Notes: a model not told the origin generated them from the sequence alone. A stretch of 64,000 nucleotides of DNA from Adiantum capillus-veneris (GCA_014529385.2 CM043964.1:782997-846996); one strand, 5' to 3'. Shown: positions 31,739 to 42,637, counted from the stretch's first letter. Translations and numbers: made by a program.

Positions 31739-34700
31739 CAATACAGGTGGCAGGAGAAACCAGTCTCAAGGCAGGGGGAGTCAAAGAGGTCGTGGTGCAG
31801 GATCAAGTAGGCAACAACATACTGCAGATAGCTAAGAATGTTGGACTCGTGGTGAAAGAGGTCACATGTCACGTGACTGTCGAAAGGGAAAAGCAAGTGG
31901 AAAGAGAGAACAGGGGAACTATGCATATACTAGCAGAGATGTAGATGACAGCAAAAACGAGCGCATATTTGTTATGCAGCATGTAATGAATACAATGACT
32001 ACAGAGAATTCCCACCAAGATGATGTTTGGTATGTGGATTCAGGTGCCTCTAATCACATGACGTCTCGTGGAGAGTGGTTTAGAGATATACGCAAACCAG
32101 ATGTGTCAGGCTATGTGCATACAGGACATGACACAGCTCACCCCATTGCTCATGTAGGGGACATACCTCTAAATACGAAGAGTGGGAAATCAAAGTACTT
32201 AGCAGATGTACTTCATGTCCCAAACATTACAAAGAATCTTGTTTCTGTTGGACAAATGGTTGAGCAGGGTTTGCAGGTTCGTTTCAATCCAAATGGCTGT
32301 TATGTAGAAGATTTCCAGAATGGCTGTAAGCTAATCACAGAGGGCAAATGTGTGGACAGAATGTTTACGCTGAATGTAGACATGCCTGAGGTAAAAGCTG
32401 CATTATTTGCACAAGGCACATGTGTTGTGGTTGATGTTGAAATTTGGCACAAACGCATTGGCCATGTCAATGAGCAGAGATTACGCAGCATGCAATCAAA
32501 ATAGATTGTAAAAGGTTTGCCCAAATTCAAGGTGGATGGTATGCATAAAGTGTGTGCAGCATGCAAGTTTGGAAAACAGTCAAAGGGCTCATTTCCACAT
32601 GAGCGCAATGTATGTAAAAAGCCACTTAAGGTGGTGTACACAAATGTTTGTGGTCCAACCGATACTGTAAGTATACATGGTTGCAGGTATTATGTCTCTT
32701 TCATTGATGACCATACAAGGAAAGTATGGGTCTACTTCATGCGTAACAAAAGTGAAGTGTTTGGTCACTTTCAGGACTTCAAAGTCATGATTGAGAAGGA
32801 GACAAATATGCAAATCAAGACATTGAGGTCAGATGGAGGGGGAGAGTACTTCTCCAATGATTATTCAGATTTTCTGCGAATGCATGGTATACGCAGGCAG
32901 TTTACATGCAGATATACTCCACAGCAGAATGGGGTCACAGAAAGGAAAAACAGGCACATTGCAGAGGTTGCACGTGCATTGATGAATGAGAAGAACATGC
33001 CTCATCATTTCTGGGTTGAAGCTGTAAATACGACTGTGTACATTATGAACAGGACACCTACAGCTACGGTGCATGATGTAACACCTGAGGAAAAGTTTAC
33101 AGGTACAAAGCCTGATTTGGCACACTTGAAAGTATTTGGCTGCATAGCTTACTTGCATGTACCAAATGAGTTGCGTAGGAAATTGGATCCTAAAGCAGAG
33201 AAATGTATTCTTGTGGGATATTCCCTTGAACAAAAGGGGTACAGGTCCTACAATCCTACTACACGAGAATTACGAGTGAGCAGAGATGGAGTCTTTGATG
33301 AGATGAGCAGCTGGTACAGTACTGCACATGGAACTATTGGGGCTGATGTAAAAGATGATGTGGTTGTACAAAATGTGAGGCCACAGTCATAGGTTTTGAG
33401 TGGACCACAAGAGTCCTCTTCTCGTGGCTCTGTTGAGAAGCCATGGAATGGTAGACTACGTACGCAGGTTACTCCACCAGCAGGTACAAGGAATGTATCA
33501 CAAAAAGGAAAGGAAAAGGTTGATGAACCTCCCTTTATGGCTGATGCATCATCAGGTTTTTCACATGTAGACATAGATTCAGATGGTTTTGAACAAAGTC
33601 TTGATGAGGAATTTGGAATTCCGGCTGTCAGGACACCTAGTGTAAGGAAAGTACAAGAAGATGCTAGAGGGCAAAGGAGTGACCCAGGACCGCGCAGATC
33701 TAACAAAGTTAGAAATCCAGTTCAGAAATTGACTTATGATGGGTATCTAGCGCATCACCAAGCCTACATGGCTAAGGTGATACAGGATGTGGAGCTCACA
33801 TGTTTTGAGGATTCAGTTGGAAATGTGCATTGGGATGACTCAATGAATGAAGAGATGGCTGCATTCGAAGCAAACGACACATGGGAGTTGGTGCCATTGC
33901 CAAGTGGCAAGAAATATATTGGCTATAAATGGGTGTATAAAACCAAGCATAAGGCTGATGGCAACATTGAGCGTGGCAAGGCTGGTCGCAAAGGGTTATG
34001 CACAGACATATAGCATAGACTATGAGGAGACCTTTGCTCCAGTGGAAAAGATGATGACTGTGAGAGCTGTCATAGCAGTGGCTGCATCTAGAGGATGGAT
34101 TATGGATCAAATGGATGTAAGGAATGCCTTCTTGAATGGTGAGTTGTAAGAGGAAGTGTATATGGATCAGCCACCTGGTTATGTCAATCCAGGTTACCCA
34201 GATTATGTATGCAAACTTCTCAAAGCCTTGTATGGTTTGAAGCAGTGCTCTAGAGCATGGTATGACAGGATTGCCAAGTATCTTGTCAGTATTGGGTTTA
34301 GGAGAGCTCATGCTGATCATTCACTCTATGTACGTGAGAGTGATGTGGGGATTGTGGTCATTACCATATATGTAGATGACCTTATTATTGTGGGTGACAA
34401 TGCTATGGAGATTGACCATGTGAAGGGTCTTTTCAAATAGGAGTTTGAAATGAAAGATTTGGGCGAGTTGCGCTACTTTCTTGGCATTTAGGTGATCAAG
34501 ACTCCAGAGGGTGTATGGCTGTCACAGAGACAGTATGCTTTGGACATGTTGTCAAAGTATGGTATGGCTGATTGTAAGCCAATTTCTATTCCCTTGGATG
34601 TGAATGCAAAGTTGAGTGCAGAGAAGGGTGATGTTGTTGAGGATGTCAATATGTATAGGAAAATTGTGGGTAGTCTAATCTACTTGACTATCACAAGGCC

Positions 34701-35222
34701 AACAGACTTGAGCTACACAGTAGACTTGGAGAGTCAGTTCATGCAGCTTCTGAGGAAGCCACATATGGATGGAGTATGACGGACACTTCGGTATTTGCAA
34801 GGGACTCTTGACTACGCATTGTTCTATGTGCCATTAGCATTGTATGGGTATACAGATTCATGTTCTCTTTTGGGAGTACTATTGTTACTTGGAGCAGCAA
34901 AAAGCAGCCTACGGTTGCTTTATCGAGCATAGAGGCAAAGTAGAGAGGTGCAGAAGTTGCGGCATGCAAGGTAGCTTGGCTACGCACATTACTTGAGGAC
35001 TTGGGAGTGCAGGTGGACCAGCAGATTGTCATCCATTGTGACAACCTCAGCAGCATGCAATTGGCTAGGAACCCAATGTTCCATGCCAGGACCAAGCACA
35101 TTACCACTACGTTCGAGAGCGAGTGTTGGCGGGCGACATCGACTTGGTCTACATCAGCACGGAGGAGCAGATAACGGATATCTTTACCAAGGCCCTCGGA
35201 GCTGAGAAGCTTCGACGTCAAG
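31739..35222 (+). pseudogene. Copia-II gag C-terminus, protease, integrase, RT, RNase H (broken)
   Basis: Continues the gag frame cut at 4260. A TAA lies just before the zinc knuckle ECWTRGERGHMSRDC (31843), whose second cysteine is arginine. Protease YVDSGASNHMTS is near 32035. The integrase zinc region (WHKRIGH, CAACKFG) has a TAG between its halves (32502). The core has TNVCGP where HSDVCGP is usual, so the first catalytic aspartate is asparagine, followed by SDGGGEY and TERKNR. RT has YGLKQCSRAWYD and YVDD (about 34370). RNase H is badly decayed from 34780 but ends recognisably (FHARTKHI, TDIFTKALGAEKLRR). There are at least six stops and two frameshifts. The frame runs into the 3' LTR. 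Confidence 0.9.
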
Positions 35223-35528
35223 CTCTACATCTTGAGCTGGCATCCACTACAGGTCTTGGCCTCTTACGGCATTTACTCACTGGCGCGTTAGGTGACCGAC
35301 ACGGAGGATCTCTACCAGTGATTCTACAGATGGACTACACTTATAGTGCCAGCCTAATACGCTTCTAGCGAGTTCACACTTAGTGACCGCATGTACACAT
35401 GTGCTACTTTTCAGTGTTAGCACTTAGTCATTTTGTACTCTCTTTTCTATGAGAAGAAGAAGGAGGTTTCCATCTCTGTGTGCTTTGTGCTTGTCTTGTG
35501 TAGCTCTCTTGCATCCTCTTTCTTTACA
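35211..35528 (+). repeat. Copia-II 3' LTR
   Basis: 318 bp, matching 5609-5292. It starts TTCGACGTC rather than TGAGATGTC, so the first dinucleotide is no longer TG. The end TTTCTTTACA is kept. It is followed by GTTGT (35529-35533), the partner of ATTGT at the 5' side. Confidence 0.85.
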
Positions 35529-35531
35529 GTT

Positions 35532-35793
35532 GTTGGACAGGACACGGCCAACACTATCTACACTGACACTCAAAGCGCATTGGTAGTTGCGAGGAACCTA
35601 GTTTTTCATGCTCGCACAAAGCACATTGAGGTGCTTTACCACTATGTCATGGGAGAGGCTCTCAGCAGGAGAGATCAGCTTGGCTTATGTGCCAACACAG
35701 GACAACCTTGCAGATCTTTTCACAAAGGCACTGTCTCGTGAGAAGCTTGAAGCTTTCCGCAAAGCTTTGGGCTTACTCCCCTTTGTGGATTGA
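35532..35793 (+). pseudogene. Copia-I RNase H C-terminal fragment, unit 1
   Basis: Encodes GQDTANTIYTDTQSALVVAR, FHARTKHIEV and LADLFTKAL, ending LLPFVD. One extra base in the ATGTCATGGGAGAGG segment (about 35650) shifts the frame. It is the exact continuation of the RNase H that stops at HLGIV (5610). Confidence 0.88.
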
Positions 35794-36012
35794 TCCTATC
35801 CTCAGGGCATGGCACTTCCCTTTACTCATGTGCGAGCTCTCGTTCACCGGATCACTCCAGGGGGGATTTGTTACCATATACATGTGGTAGGGATGTGTGT
35901 GAACACACTAGGACCGCCGGGGAATTTTTTCCCTCTTTAGAAGAAGCTTTCCATCTCTGTGTGCTTTGTGCTCATCTTGTGTATCTCTCTTGCATCCTCT
36001 TTCTTTACACGT

Positions 36013-36273
36013 GTTGGACAGGACACTGCCAACACTATCTACACTGACAGTCAGAGCGCATTGGCATTTGCGAGAAACCTAATTTTTCATGCTCGCACAA
36101 AGAACATTGAGGTGCATTACCCCTATGTCAAGGAGAGGCTCTCAGCAGGAGAGATCAGCTTGGCTTATGTGCCAACACAGGACAACCTTGCAGATCTTTT
36201 CACAAAGGCACTGTCTCATGAGAAGCTTGAAGCTTTCCGCAAAGCTTTGGGCTTACTCCCCTTTGTGGACTGA
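36013..36273 (+). pseudogene. Copia-I RNase H C-terminal fragment, unit 2
   Basis: The only one of the three copies with an unbroken frame from VGQDTAN to FVD and TGA. It lacks the N-terminal half of the domain, so it cannot be an active enzyme by itself. Confidence 0.87.
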
Positions 36274-36492
36274 TCCTGTCCTCAAGGCATGGCACTTCCC
36301 TTTACTCATGTGCCAGCTCTCGTTCACCGCATCACTCGAGGGGGGATTTGTTACCATATACATGTGGTAGGGATGTGTGTGAACACACTAGGACCGCCGG
36401 GGCATTTTTCCCCTCTTTAGAAGAAGCTTTCCATCTTTGTGTGCTTTGTGCTTATCTTGTGTAGCTCTCTTGCATCCTCTTTCTTTACATGT

Positions 36493-36753
36493 GTTGGACA
36501 GGACACTGCCAACACTATCTACACTGACAGTCAAAGCGCATTGGCAGTTGCGAGGAACCTAGTTTTTCATGCTCGCACAAAGCACATTGAGGTGCATTAC
36601 CACTATGTCAGGCAGAGGCTCTCAGCAGGAGAGATCAGCTTGGATTATGTGCCAACATAGGACAACCTTGCAGATCTTTTCACAAAGGCACTGTCTCGTG
36701 AGAAGCATGAAGCTTTCCGCAAAGCTTTGGGCTTACTCCCCTTTGTGGATTGA
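36493..36753 (+). pseudogene. Copia-I RNase H C-terminal fragment, unit 3
   Basis: Same fragment with a TAG at 36658-36660, where units 1 and 2 have CAG: a C-to-T change in a CAG context. It is followed by the PPT and the full 3' LTR. Confidence 0.87.
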
Positions 36754-36818
36754 TCCTGTCCTCAGGGCATGGAACTTCCCTTTACTCATGTGACAGCTCT
36801 CGTTCATCGCATCACTCC

Positions 36819-36828
36819 AGGGGGGATT
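36819..36828 (+). promoter_or_regulatory. Polypurine tract of Copia-I
   Basis: aggggggatt immediately before the 3' LTR start at 36829. Copies occur in units 1 and 2 of the triplication. Confidence 0.85.
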
Positions 36829-37054
36829 TGTTACCATATACATGTGGTAGGGATGTGTGTGAACACACTAGGACCGCCGGGGCATTTTTTCCCTCTTTAG
36901 GAGGTTTTTCCCCCGTGCATTGTATATATGCCCATCACTCTAGGGCTATCTATCTTTCCATTGTACACTAATTTACACACTCTCTATTGTGTGCCTTGAG
37001 CTTCCTTCATCTTGTCCAAGCTGTGTGCGTTTCTCTGCAACCCTAATTCCAACA
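36829..37054 (+). repeat. Copia-I 3' LTR
   Basis: 226 bp, TG...CA, about 95% identical by eye to 2038-2264. It is followed by the target duplication TTCTC at 37055-37059. Confidence 0.95.
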
Positions 37055-37059
37055 TTCTC

Positions 37060-37763
37060 CTCACATAATTACTCTAATAGCATATCTTAGCTTAGTAATT
37101 AGCATGGTAGAGGAGATGAGCATGCCATACATTGAAGCTTTGCTCTTGGTTGGATTTGCATTCCATAGCCAAGAGTTGTTGGTGTAGGCCTCTACTTCTC
37201 AATGCTTGGAGAAGGAGATGGAGTTCTTGCTGAACACATAAGTTGTGTGTGTGTAGCAAAGTGAGTTAGACTAAAAATGCTAACTCTCTCTCTACTTGGT
37301 CGACCCCTCTTGCTTTTTGCTCTTGCTGGCTTCCCATTGGCTCCTGCAAAGCTAAGACAATCACAAATTAGAAGCATAATTGATAGCCTCGTGGCATGTG
37401 TACCCCTTTCCCCTTTTGTTAGAGCTTAAGGTAATTAAATAATTTATTTCAAGTCTCATTGGACCTTTTAGTCTTCTGGCCAATAGGAATCAAGCAAGCC
37501 ATTGGGCTGCTAGGGATGCTCATTGGACCTCTTGGTAGATTGTCAAATAGTCTTCTAGGGAGCTTAATTTCTATTGGTTCTTCTATCAAGAATTTTAAAA
37601 TTGATTAGACTAATTTTATTCTAGCCTAATTCTCATTGGTCCACGTCTATGGACATCCAATAGGATTTGAGGGGAGATTGGGGGCAACTGGGCTAGGATC
37701 CTGCCATGTGTCCATTCTTCCCTTTGGGGAGATCTTTGGAGTGTGTGTGTGTGTGTGTGTGTG

Positions 37764-37838
<75 letters not shown>

Positions 37839-37868
37839 CCCTACCATAAGGGGTCACCCCCTCTGTAA
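37060..37868. repeat. Host repeat unit 1, right part
   Basis: Continues the unit cut by Copia-I and matches 38350-39130. It contains several ATTGG/CCAAT pentamers between about 37395 and 37665, then a GT and CT microsatellite. No coding frame was recognised. Confidence 0.78.
37739..37834. repeat. GT then CT microsatellite
   Basis: About 14 GT units followed by about 33 CT units. The second host repeat unit has only the GT part (39059-39094). Confidence 0.92.
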
Positions 37869-38107
37869 CATTTAATGGCCTAAAAACTTGTGTGTAGCGG
37901 AAATTAGCATGAACATAGTGGGCATTTCATTAGAATAGATTCCTAATGAGAATTACAAGAGTGCTTGGGTGGAGAGAGCAACAAAAAGCATAACACCTAG
38001 TTAGATAGCATCAACAATACTTTCAAAAGAGAGAGAAATTAAGCTATTGACAACAGTTGAAGACCGGATTTGCATGGAGCCGGTCCCCCCTCCAAAAGGC
38101 TTTGTAT
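37869..38107. other. Spacer between host repeat units, no gene
   Basis: About 240 bp with no recognised feature and no counterpart found at the left end of unit 1. Confidence 0.5.
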
Positions 38108-39057
38108 TATGGTTTCTCCCATCAAGAGAGACATTGTACAATACAATTCTTTCTGTTCCTTCAAGACTAGATAGTGCAATGAAGATGAAAGCTTCATGCA
38201 CTAAACAAAACACTTAACAAACACAACATCACTTATCCCCGGTCTCACACCCAAGACCTCACACACCTTCAAAGATGGTGAGAGCTAGCAGGGTATGAGA
38301 GTAGATTTGAGAGGAAGAAGGAGTATCTTACGAGAAAGATGTACATCTCCTCACATAATCACTCATATTAGCATAGCTTAGCTTAGTAATTAGCTTGGTA
38401 GAGGAGATGAGCATGCGTTGGAGCTTGGATCTTGGTTGGATTTGCATCCTCATGCCAAGAGTGTGTCGATGTAGGCTTCTATCTCACAAGCTTGGAGTAG
38501 GTGATGAGCTCTCCATTAAAGCTTGGGAAGAGATAGTCTTTTTCTTGCTTCTCACATAGACTGTGTGAGAGTGTGTGTGTGATAATGCCTTGCAAAAATC
38601 AGCCCCCTCTCTCTCTTGGGCAAAACCCCTTGCTATTTGCTCTTGATGTCCTCTCATTGGACCTCCCTATGGCTAGCCAATGACAATTAAGCAGCATAAG
38701 TGATAGCCTTCTGACATGTGTCCCCCTTTCCCCTTTTGTGAGAGCTTTAGGTAATTTAATAATTCAACTAAACTCTCATTGGACCCCTTTGTCTCCTGGA
38801 CAATAGGAATTAGGCAAGCCATTGGGCTGTTGAATGCTCATTGGACCCCTTGGGAGACTGTCCAATAGTCTTCTAGAGGACTTAATTCTCATTGGTTCTT
38901 TTATTAAGTGTTTTCTAAATTAATTAAACTATATTTACTCTAGCCTAATTCTCATTGGTCCACCTCCAAGGCCATCCAATAGGAATTGGGTACACCTTGT
39001 GGGCATCTGGCCTAGGGAGCTGACATGTGTCCCTCATTCCCTTCGTGTAAAGGGAGC

Positions 39058-39097
<40 letters not shown>

Positions 39098-39159
39098 CTT
39101 TCTCTCTCATCCCCTACATGCAAGGCTTGCCCCCTCCTAAGTAGGGATTGCAAAGACGT
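38108..39159. repeat. Host repeat unit 2 (contains the empty Copia-I site)
   Basis: A diverged direct copy of 1795-2037 plus 37060-37868. At about 38344-38349 it reads through without any insertion at the point where unit 1 holds Copia-I, giving an independent empty-site control. It ends at the target duplication ACGT of element D (39156-39159). Confidence 0.78.
39059..39094. repeat. GT microsatellite
   Basis: About 18 GT units at the end of host repeat unit 2. Confidence 0.92.
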
Positions 39160-40298
39160 TGTGAGCGGGATGAAAACACACACAGCGCCTCTATAACGAC
39201 CCGACACACACTCTTGGGAAGATACACACACACACTATGGGGCACCACTCGGCTTACACAACACACCTGGCCGAGACAGGGAACACACCTCTGGAGTGAG
39301 AGGAGAGAGACTATCCACTTGCCCACTCCACACAAACACACACACACACACACCCCCAAAAACTCAGCTCAAAAGAGGAGAATTTCTGATGTTTAGATAC
39401 AAATGAGCTTGGGCCAACACCAATGGGGCAAACAGCTCACACAATATGGGTAAAATAAGCCAGATACAATCACAAACTGGAGCAGAAACTGCGCTCATAG
39501 GAGAAACTTACACAAAAAAACAGCAGGAAAAGAGTGAGGAATTTGGCAAAATGGACAGCGCCATCGCGTCCGGAACGGCCCAAAACCCCAGTCTACAATG
39601 TCAAAGTGCTCAAATCCGACCTCGGATGAGCAGTTTACGGCCAAAACAGGCTCCAAAATGAGCAAAAACACACCTGCGGCTGTTCCTCCTCTCTTCTCCA
39701 CGTTTTTTCTGGTCTTCTCTCTCTTTTTTCAGTTCCCACACTTAGCTTTATTACTTGGGCACCCTTGGCCTTTTAGATGACCTCAAACGGACCCCGAACA
39801 GGCCAAAAACTGACCTCGCAGTGCATAGTTGTCACCTTTTTGCATCATTCGCACACCTGGCACTCAGCTTTTTTCCAATAATGCACCTCGCCACCACGTG
39901 AAGTGGCCCCAAAAAAAGGTCCTCATGATGACCTTTCTGCATAATTCTCACAAGCAAACACCCACGTTGTGTCCGTCCTCATCTGCGTGCAAATATTGAC
40001 CTCGTTCGCCCTCCTGACGCCACTAGATGCCATCTGACGCACCTGCTGACCTCATGTCGTCGGCCTGCGGATAGCTTCCTCGAGAAGTTTTACACGCTAT
40101 AAACTCCTCATTATTGTAGAAAAACACAGTGGTACTGATAATAGTGAAAATCGATGCACTATGTACACCTTGTCCTACCTGTACACATGTGGGCCCCACA
40201 TAACCACCTGGCTAAGGAAAATGGGCAATCCTTTATTTGATGCACCATGCATGTATATGTACATATGCGCAATCCCTTGCTCCAAAAAACTCCTGACA
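39160..40298 (-). repeat. Element D 3' LTR
   Basis: 1,139 bp; read on the minus strand it starts TGTCAGGAG and ends CCGCTCACA. A CA-rich run and a long non-coding body are present. The short reading frames inside it repeat unchanged in the other LTR, as expected of an LTR, and are not genes. Confidence 0.95.
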
Positions 40299-40336
40299 TA
40301 ATTTGCCCATCCCCTAGCCTGCTAGATCATTCATGA
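40299..40336 (-). promoter_or_regulatory. Polypurine tract region of element D
   Basis: Minus-strand AGGGGATGGGCAAATTA lies directly before the LTR start TGTCAGG. Confidence 0.75.
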
Positions 40337-42637
40337 TCAGCAGCAGCAAAAAGAGATATTCATGCCACCTGGATCCCATACAAAAACACTTTGCATTCCC
40401 TGCATCAAAAGATTAATCAAGGTTTCACCTGGTTCCGAAGGAAAACCATACATCAACCTTGCATCAAGAAAACCATCAATTACTTTGGCATAGACCGGCA
40501 TGTGCAAATATATCTTCTTTTCCATAGCTGAGAGGTCTCCACCGATCATTTGTGTCATTAATTCCTGCTTCTTTGACAACTCAACCTTGGTTTGCATCAG
40601 CCCTTGAATCACTTCATAAGGCCCTTCACTTTCATCTTCAACTTCATTCGCAAATGCGACTAAACCACACTCGTGGATTTCTTTATCCATCAAAAGAAAT
40701 GCAACATCAGCATCCTCATCACTGCTAGTAGTGCTATCACTGTCCTCATCTGTCACCGTGGAAGAGTCTTCATCACTAGACTCATCCTCATCTTCATAAA
40801 GCTCCTCTAATCGTTTCCTTGTGTCCATATTATAAAGCTTCTTGGTACCTGTCTTTCCATAGAGGCTAATCGTACCATGTCGCCAATCTTGAACAGCTCC
40901 CACTGCACGTAACCATGGTCTGCCCAGTATAATAGGATATGCTCCCAACCCTGCTGGCATCACATGAAAATCAACCACTGCCTTTGCATCATATGCCTCC
41001 ACTTCTAAGCTCTTTACAACACCCAAGCATTTTACTTTTTGATGGTTTGCCAATCTGATCCGAAAACCTGACACCCCAGCCACTGTGAGACCCATCTTCT
41101 CAACGCATGAGTGTGTTATGACGCATATTTGGGCTCCGCCATCCACATAACCTTGTCCCAAATTTTTCCTTTTATGCCACACATCTACTATTGGACAAAT
41201 GTCTGGTAGCTCATCCATTGCCAACACCTTTACTGAACCTCTCTCTGGCTCTTTCTCCATTGGGTTAACCATCCTCTTCCACTGTCGCTTTAGCTTAGGC
41301 ACCATCTCTATAAGCTGCCCAAAAGTAACATCTGCCTTCCTGCTCGTCAGATCCTCCTTTAAGTCATAGCTTAATTGCCCATCCCCTAGTGGAAAATCTG
41401 AAACATGAAACTTTCGACGAGCTCTCCTTTTCCTCTTGGCCTTGACATCCTCGCCTTCATGGCTCTTTCCCTTCTTCTTGCTAGGACCTGGGACACTTCT
41501 TCCTTCCTTTTCCTCTGTCGTCCTCTTCCCAATAGGCATCACTAATGTATCCTCTAGCTTTGATGCCTTCTCCAAGGTGACTACACTTAGCACTTTTGTC
41601 TTTCCCTTTTCCTCCTGGGTCAGTCCACTGGTTCCTTCATCTCCCTTAATTTCGATGCCATAATCATTAGACCTAGTTAACACCTGTCTTGGCAATGGAT
41701 ACATGTCTCCCCCCATCCTTGGTGGCTTATCACATTGCGGGCTGATGTGACCCAACTCTCCACAATTATAACATGTGGGCGTCTGCCTCCAAAACCTACC
41801 ATTGCTTTGTCCAACACCATTCCTAGGCATTTCTTCACCTCCTTGCTGATTTGCAAACCTCCCTCGACCTCGATTATTTCCCACTTGACCTAGCATGTTT
41901 AGGCTGAGATTCTTCATCAGATCAACCACTTGCCTCATGTCTTGCCTTAGGCCATCATCTTGCACTGCTGTAGTGACCACTGCTGGCATAACCTGAGTAG
42001 GAACAGGAACCACTGGTTCATGATGAACCCCTGACATACGACCTTGTAAAGAGTCCATAGGCTGAAATTCAGCTCTCATGGGCAAAGACTCCACCCCTAA
42101 CTGGCTCATTTTTCTCAGCTTCCACTCTTTGTTCCTTGCTACCTCTAGTGCATCTTCATATGTCCTAGGCTTCTTTAGCTCTACTCTCCAACGTATATTC
42201 TCCCAAAGACCAGCCAAGAACCTGTCCTTCTTCATCATGTCAGGCGGGGGTACCTGTGGTGCTAAAGCCTTGCACATTCGCTCCCATGCCAATGAAAACT
42301 TACGTATGTATGCATCTACTGGCTCACCTTCCTTTTGCACCAAAGCCTGTACTTCTTGCCACACTTTGTCAGGGTCTTCTATCTTCACAAACTCCACTTC
42401 CAATCCATGCCTTAGATTGTCCCAACTCAATCTTATAGGTGGATCAGCCATACGCAACTCCTCTTCAAATGCTTTGGACCAAGCTCGTGCATCACTCTTC
42501 AAACAAATTTGGAGAAGGCGTAACATTTGCGTAGGGTCATGAATCTGGTTGCTAATGCAGGCAACCTCCATCTTTTCCAAAAATTCTTCCACATCTTCAT
42601 CACTTCTTCCATGAAACTCGGGATAAGAGAAAGCCAT
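40337..42637 (-). CDS. Element D Gag-protease, intact (766 aa)
   Basis: The ATG at 42637 (GCCATGG context, MAFSYPEFHGR) is preferred to the in-frame ATG 57 bases upstream because the Gag homology begins here. In order: retrotransposon Gag domain (about residues 1-185, ending in KDRFLAGL and RTYEDALEVA); a linker; a zinc knuckle CYNCGELGHISPQC (about residue 290); a basic and acidic linker; an aspartic protease-like domain with YVDGGAQICVI (about 510) and ILGRPWL (about 590), where DGG replaces the common D-S/T-G as in Gypsy-A; an acidic tail (ESSDEDSSTVTDEDSDS). There is no RT. The frame is unbroken. It would assemble particles and cut itself; copying and integration need a partner element. 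Confidence 0.88.
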   Translation of the reverse strand: MAFSYPEFHGRSDEDVEEFLEKMEVACISNQIHDPTQMLRLLQICLKSDARAWSKAFEEELRMADPPIRLSWDNLRHGLEVEFVKIEDPDKVWQEVQALVQKEGEPVDAYIRKFSLAWERMCKALAPQVPPPDMMKKDRFLAGLWENIRWRVELKKPRTYEDALEVARNKEWKLRKMSQLGVESLPMRAEFQPMDSLQGRMSGVHHEPVVPVPTQVMPAVVTTAVQDDGLRQDMRQVVDLMKNLSLNMLGQVGNNRGRGRFANQQGGEEMPRNGVGQSNGRFWRQTPTCYNCGELGHISPQCDKPPRMGGDMYPLPRQVLTRSNDYGIEIKGDEGTSGLTQEEKGKTKVLSVVTLEKASKLEDTLVMPIGKRTTEEKEGRSVPGPSKKKGKSHEGEDVKAKRKRRARRKFHVSDFPLGDGQLSYDLKEDLTSRKADVTFGQLIEMVPKLKRQWKRMVNPMEKEPERGSVKVLAMDELPDICPIVDVWHKRKNLGQGYVDGGAQICVITHSCVEKMGLTVAGVSGFRIRLANHQKVKCLGVVKSLEVEAYDAKAVVDFHVMPAGLGAYPIILGRPWLRAVGAVQDWRHGTISLYGKTGTKKLYNMDTRKRLEELYEDEDESSDEDSSTVTDEDSDSTTSSDEDADVAFLLMDKEIHECGLVAFANEVEDESEGPYEVIQGLMQTKVELSKKQELMTQMIGGDLSAMEKKIYLHMPVYAKVIDGFLDARLMYGFPSEPGETLINLLMQGMQSVFVWDPGGMNISFCCC

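Larger units (their letters stand above)
35529..36828 (+). repeat. Triplicated 480-bp unit: Copia-I RNase H end, PPT and chimeric LTR
   Basis: Three head-to-tail units start with the RNase H block GTTGGACAGGACAC at 35532, 36013 and 36493 (spacing 481 and 480). Each has the RNase H C-terminus, a PPT (aggggggatt) and an LTR start at 35869, 36349 and 36829. The first two LTR starts are short chimeras of 141 bp: 72 bp of Copia-I LTR joined to the last 69 bp of Copia-II LTR (35869-36009 and 36349-36489). Only the third unit runs into a full Copia-I LTR. Confidence 0.92.
2038..37054 (+). mobile_element. Copia-I: Ty1/copia element enlarged to 35 kb by nested insertions
   Basis: The outer boundaries are 5' LTR 2038-2264 and 3' LTR 36829-37054, both starting TGTTACC and ending CCAACA, with the 5-bp target duplication TTCTC at 2033-2037 and 37055-37059. 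Copia-I sequence inside is in pieces: LTR, PBS and N-terminal gag (2038-2992, plus strand); the rest of gag and pol in inverted position (9158-5610, minus); and the end of RNase H in triplicate with the 3' LTR (35529-37054). Without inserts and extra copies the element is about 5.1 kb, normal for copia. Its LTRs differ at about 5% of positions by eye and its genes carry stops, so it is old and inactive. Confidence 0.9.

Noticed and set aside
2038-37054. An endogenous pararetrovirus or a novel large transposon of 35 kb
   Set aside because: All coding parts resolve into known copia and gypsy families; no movement protein, coat or other virus-specific gene was seen.
39446-39780. Pairs of short frames repeated unchanged at 43990-44324
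   Set aside because: They lie inside the two LTRs of element D and are identical because the LTRs are; overlapping frames on both strands and no homology argue against genes.
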